Shown: positions 62,285 to 64,000 of the stretch, piece after piece
Position numbering within the stretch: position 1 is the stretch's first letter
Layout of the letters: every line of letters starts with the position of its first letter
NCBI RefSeq assembly: GCF_003815655.1
Contig: NZ_CP033917.1
Location: 3,782,001-3,846,000 of the forward strand
Direction: 5' to 3'
Length of the DNA stretch: 64,000 bases
Source of the DNA: Chryseobacterium sp. G0201
GTDB lineage: Bacteria > Bacteroidota > Bacteroidia > Flavobacteriales > Weeksellaceae
The notes under the pieces: model-generated
What the model was told of the DNA's origin: nothing
The model's input: the letters and a program-made list of their open reading frames with translations, nothing else
Databases searched by the model: none
Made by a program: the position numbers and the translations under genes

Positions 62285-62842
62285 TTAGAAAGGTTGATTA
62301 TATTTTCCTGTCAACGCTTTATTTTCGATACTTTTCGCGAAGTTTGGCGTTTCTTCATGATTGTGAGCATCCGAAGCGGCTTGTCTGGAAGCTGCGGCAT
62401 CCGCAAGATTAATGTTGTGTTCTTTCAGATATTCAAACATTTCCGGCGTTGCAGTTGCATGAATTTCGTTGGTGTAAAGACAAGTGTTGTCATCAATTTG
62501 TGTGGCTTTTAATTCCCATAAAACCTGAACTTTTGTACGTCCACCTTTTGTAATAGAATCCGAGATGGATAACATACGGCAGTAATCAGCGCGGTGTTCA
62601 ACCGCAACATAATGTTGCACCACCAATGCGTCTCCAATGGTTTCAACATTCAATGATACGGGTTCGCCATTATAAGTTGATGAAATTGCAGCTCCGATGT
62701 GTTGGGTTGAGCAACGCTGATATTCTGCGTCCGGAAGATTTAGCAACCAATCTGCGATGTTAACTTTTTCGATAGGTGCATTGATAATTGCTGTTACCGT
62801 TGAGTGAGACAATGCGTTTTCTGATGTTTGTAGAATTTCCAT
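62285..62842 (-). CDS. SRPBCC/START-like protein
   Basis: The 185-residue protein reads as a helix-grip fold: STVTAIINAPIEKVNIADWLLNLPD, then strands and a long C-terminal helix (ASRQAASDAHNHEETPNFAKSI). Such folds bind hydrophobic ligands. The DHNH run near the end may bind metal. No signal peptide. Assignment is by overall pattern and is moderate. Confidence 0.6.
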   Translation of the reverse strand: MEILQTSENALSHSTVTAIINAPIEKVNIADWLLNLPDAEYQRCSTQHIGAAISSTYNGEPVSLNVETIGDALVVQHYVAVEHRADYCRMLSISDSITKGGRTKVQVLWELKATQIDDNTCLYTNEIHATATPEMFEYLKEHNINLADAAASRQAASDAHNHEETPNFAKSIENKALTGKYNQPF

Positions 62843-63079
62843 GATGTTTGAATTTTAATTGTTAATGTGTGTATTATTTAATGATGTAAATCTACTATCA
62901 AGTTGTTTCAAAATCAGTTGTCATTCGATGAATAGGCAGAAAATGTCGTTGAATAATAATAAAGTTGGTCATTCGCAAAAGTCTCAACTAAAATTTAGAT
63001 TGATGATGAAAACGAATGAGAAATTTAGTATCGAAAATATTCAGAACGAATAATTTTATACATTTTGATTGTAAACAAA

Positions 63080-63112
63080 AAAATCACTGAGATTTCCCAG
63101 TGACTTATGTTT
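63080..63112. terminator. Probable terminator after the ABM-domain gene
   Basis: TCACTG and CAGTGA pair over GAGATTTCC-like loop DNA between 63084 and 63103, with A and T runs on both sides. It lies 22 nt 3' of the gene ending at 63134. The stem is short. Confidence 0.6.
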
Positions 63113-63133
63113 TTCAATTTATGTGAATTTCAA

Positions 63134-63685
63134 TTATTTATACAGCCATTTTTTAATCAGTTTTGTATAATTGGGCATTACAACAAATACCATCATAAAA
63201 ACAACAATTCCTGAATTGATCAATGCATCAAAATAATGATTTGCAGGAATTTTTAAAAATCTTAACAATGGAATTAAGATTAGTGGGATCATAATAGACA
63301 ACGGATAAATCGCAGACCAGGTTGCCAGAAACTGTTTCCATCGAACAGGGACTTTATTTCCTTCATTTTCAGTGTTAAATAGAAAATCTAATCCTGATTT
63401 TATTTGATATTTATCGTTTTTTCTGAATAGAGGAGTTGCTTTTTCAATCAAATTTTTTCGACTGTTAGATTCCATCCATTTTTTAAGATTTGTGATGGTG
63501 TCAAATCGAATAATCACGGTATAAACAAAGGTTAAATCAGGAATTGGACGCACAATCTGATGATCAATAAAACCTTCGGAATGTTTGGTAAGCGGAACGA
63601 TTTCCTTTAACCAATTTTCATATTCTTTCTGCTTACCATCCAAAATGTGATGGGTAATCACAACTGACGCACCTTGATTTTCCAT
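63134..63685 (-). CDS. Antibiotic biosynthesis monooxygenase (ABM) domain membrane protein
   Basis: Residues 1-100 form an ABM-type ferredoxin-like domain: ASVVITHHILDGKQKEYENWLKEIVPLTKHSEGFIDHQIVRP...IRFDTITNLKKWMES. Residues 115-183 hold two membrane segments (FLATWSAIYPLSIMIPLILIPLLRF and YFDALINSGIVVFMMVFVV). Thus the domain is tied to the inner membrane, a known but not common layout. The heme- or quinone-related activity of ABM domains cannot be assigned here. Confidence 0.8.
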   Translation of the reverse strand: MENQGASVVITHHILDGKQKEYENWLKEIVPLTKHSEGFIDHQIVRPIPDLTFVYTVIIRFDTITNLKKWMESNSRKNLIEKATPLFRKNDKYQIKSGLDFLFNTENEGNKVPVRWKQFLATWSAIYPLSIMIPLILIPLLRFLKIPANHYFDALINSGIVVFMMVFVVMPNYTKLIKKWLYK

Positions 63686-63736
63686 AATGATTTGTTTTTG
63701 GTGGGTTGAAATAAATTAATTCAAAAAGTTTGATTT

Positions 63737-64000
63737 TTATAATGATTCCGCGAAAATTTTCGCTTCGTCAAGTGCTAAATTGGTAATGTTTTTCACCTCT
63801 TCCAAAGCCTGTTCCAGTGTTGTATTTTGTTCTGTAGCCATTTCGAGGATATTCAGTTTTTCTTCTAATAAGGGGAGAATTCCCATGATAGCTGTGCTGG
63901 ATTTTAGATCGTGCGCTCTGAGTTTTACCGTTGTAAATTCATTGTTCTGATAAGCTGTCACGAGCTGTTGCAAATGTTGCGGAATAATATCGATAAACTG
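63737..64000 (-). CDS. Hpt (histidine phosphotransfer) domain, 5' cut by the window edge
   Basis: The frame is open to the right edge (FIDIIPQHLQQLV before the shown part), so the N-terminus is outside the window. The phosphorylated His lies in LRAHDLKSSTAIMGI (H-x-x-K), followed by helices ending at AESL. Such a domain ends many hybrid histidine kinases, or it is a separate phosphorelay protein. Which it is cannot be told without the upstream DNA. Confidence 0.82.
   Translation of the reverse strand, partial: QFIDIIPQHLQQLVTAYQNNEFTTVKLRAHDLKSSTAIMGILPLLEEKLNILEMATEQNTTLEQALEEVKNITNLALDEAKIFAESL

Noticed and set aside
62859..63053. 64-codon plus-strand ORF near the START-like gene
   Set aside because: Lys/Asn-rich sequence with no pattern; it lies in the upstream control region of the minus-strand gene at 62842.

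Overview
The window looks like the chromosome of a Bacteroidota, most likely of the Flavobacteriia (Chryseobacterium-like). Supporting signs are low GC, lipoprotein signals ending in SC or NC, -7 promoter boxes of the TAnnTTTG type, almost no Shine-Dalgarno sequences, a secreted pectate-lyase-like protein with a type IX secretion C-terminus, a TonB-dependent receptor, and short AraC and Crp regulators of the usual Bacteroidota kind. The genus is inferred, not shown.

The window splits at about 32.2 kb. Left of that point is accessory DNA that ends in two tRNA 3'-end fragments (31993-32016 and 32139-32157), which look like stacked attachment-site scars of integrated islands. This part holds: a cut-off hydrolase, an O-antigen-ligase-like protein and several lipoproteins, one with a JAB/JAMM-type metalloprotease motif (0-7 kb); a 5 kb stretch bounded by 65-bp direct repeats, containing a dead tyrosine recombinase fragment, two gene-cassette-like units with integron attC-like ends, and a broken IS1182-type element (7.0-12.6 kb); and a large defence island (12.7-31.5 kb). 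The defence island has an SF1 helicase, a reader-like/PD-(D/E)XK nuclease protein, an operon of PLD-SNF2 helicase, Eco57I-type N6 methylase and SMC-like ATPase, and a second methylase paired with a small PD-(D/E)XK nuclease.

Right of 32.2 kb the genes look like ordinary chromosome. A minus-strand operon runs TetR, AarF-type kinase, DUF2256 protein, TIGR03643 protein, SDR and MarR, divergent from ribA across a palindromic operator. Next come a phosphopantetheinyl transferase between two decayed genes, an AraC regulator with a phosphatase/NAD-binding pair, and an IclR-flanked cluster of oxidoreductases and hydrolases (PhzF, aldehyde dehydrogenase, SDRs, GlcG/HbpS-like, DJ-1/PfpI-like). After these lie the pectate-lyase-like protein, a two-gene DUF262 + HEPN pair (probable defence), a TonB receptor with a sorbosone-dehydrogenase-like lipoprotein, small secreted proteins, and a run of minus-strand genes for a chloroperoxidase-like hydrolase, DsbA-like protein, YoaK-like membrane protein, bicupin oxalate decarboxylase-like protein, a START-like protein, a monooxygenase-domain membrane protein and a cut-off Hpt domain.

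The two items most worth following up are the attC-like cassette ends (7439-12005) and the PLD-SNF2/methylase/ATPase operon (18471-27351).
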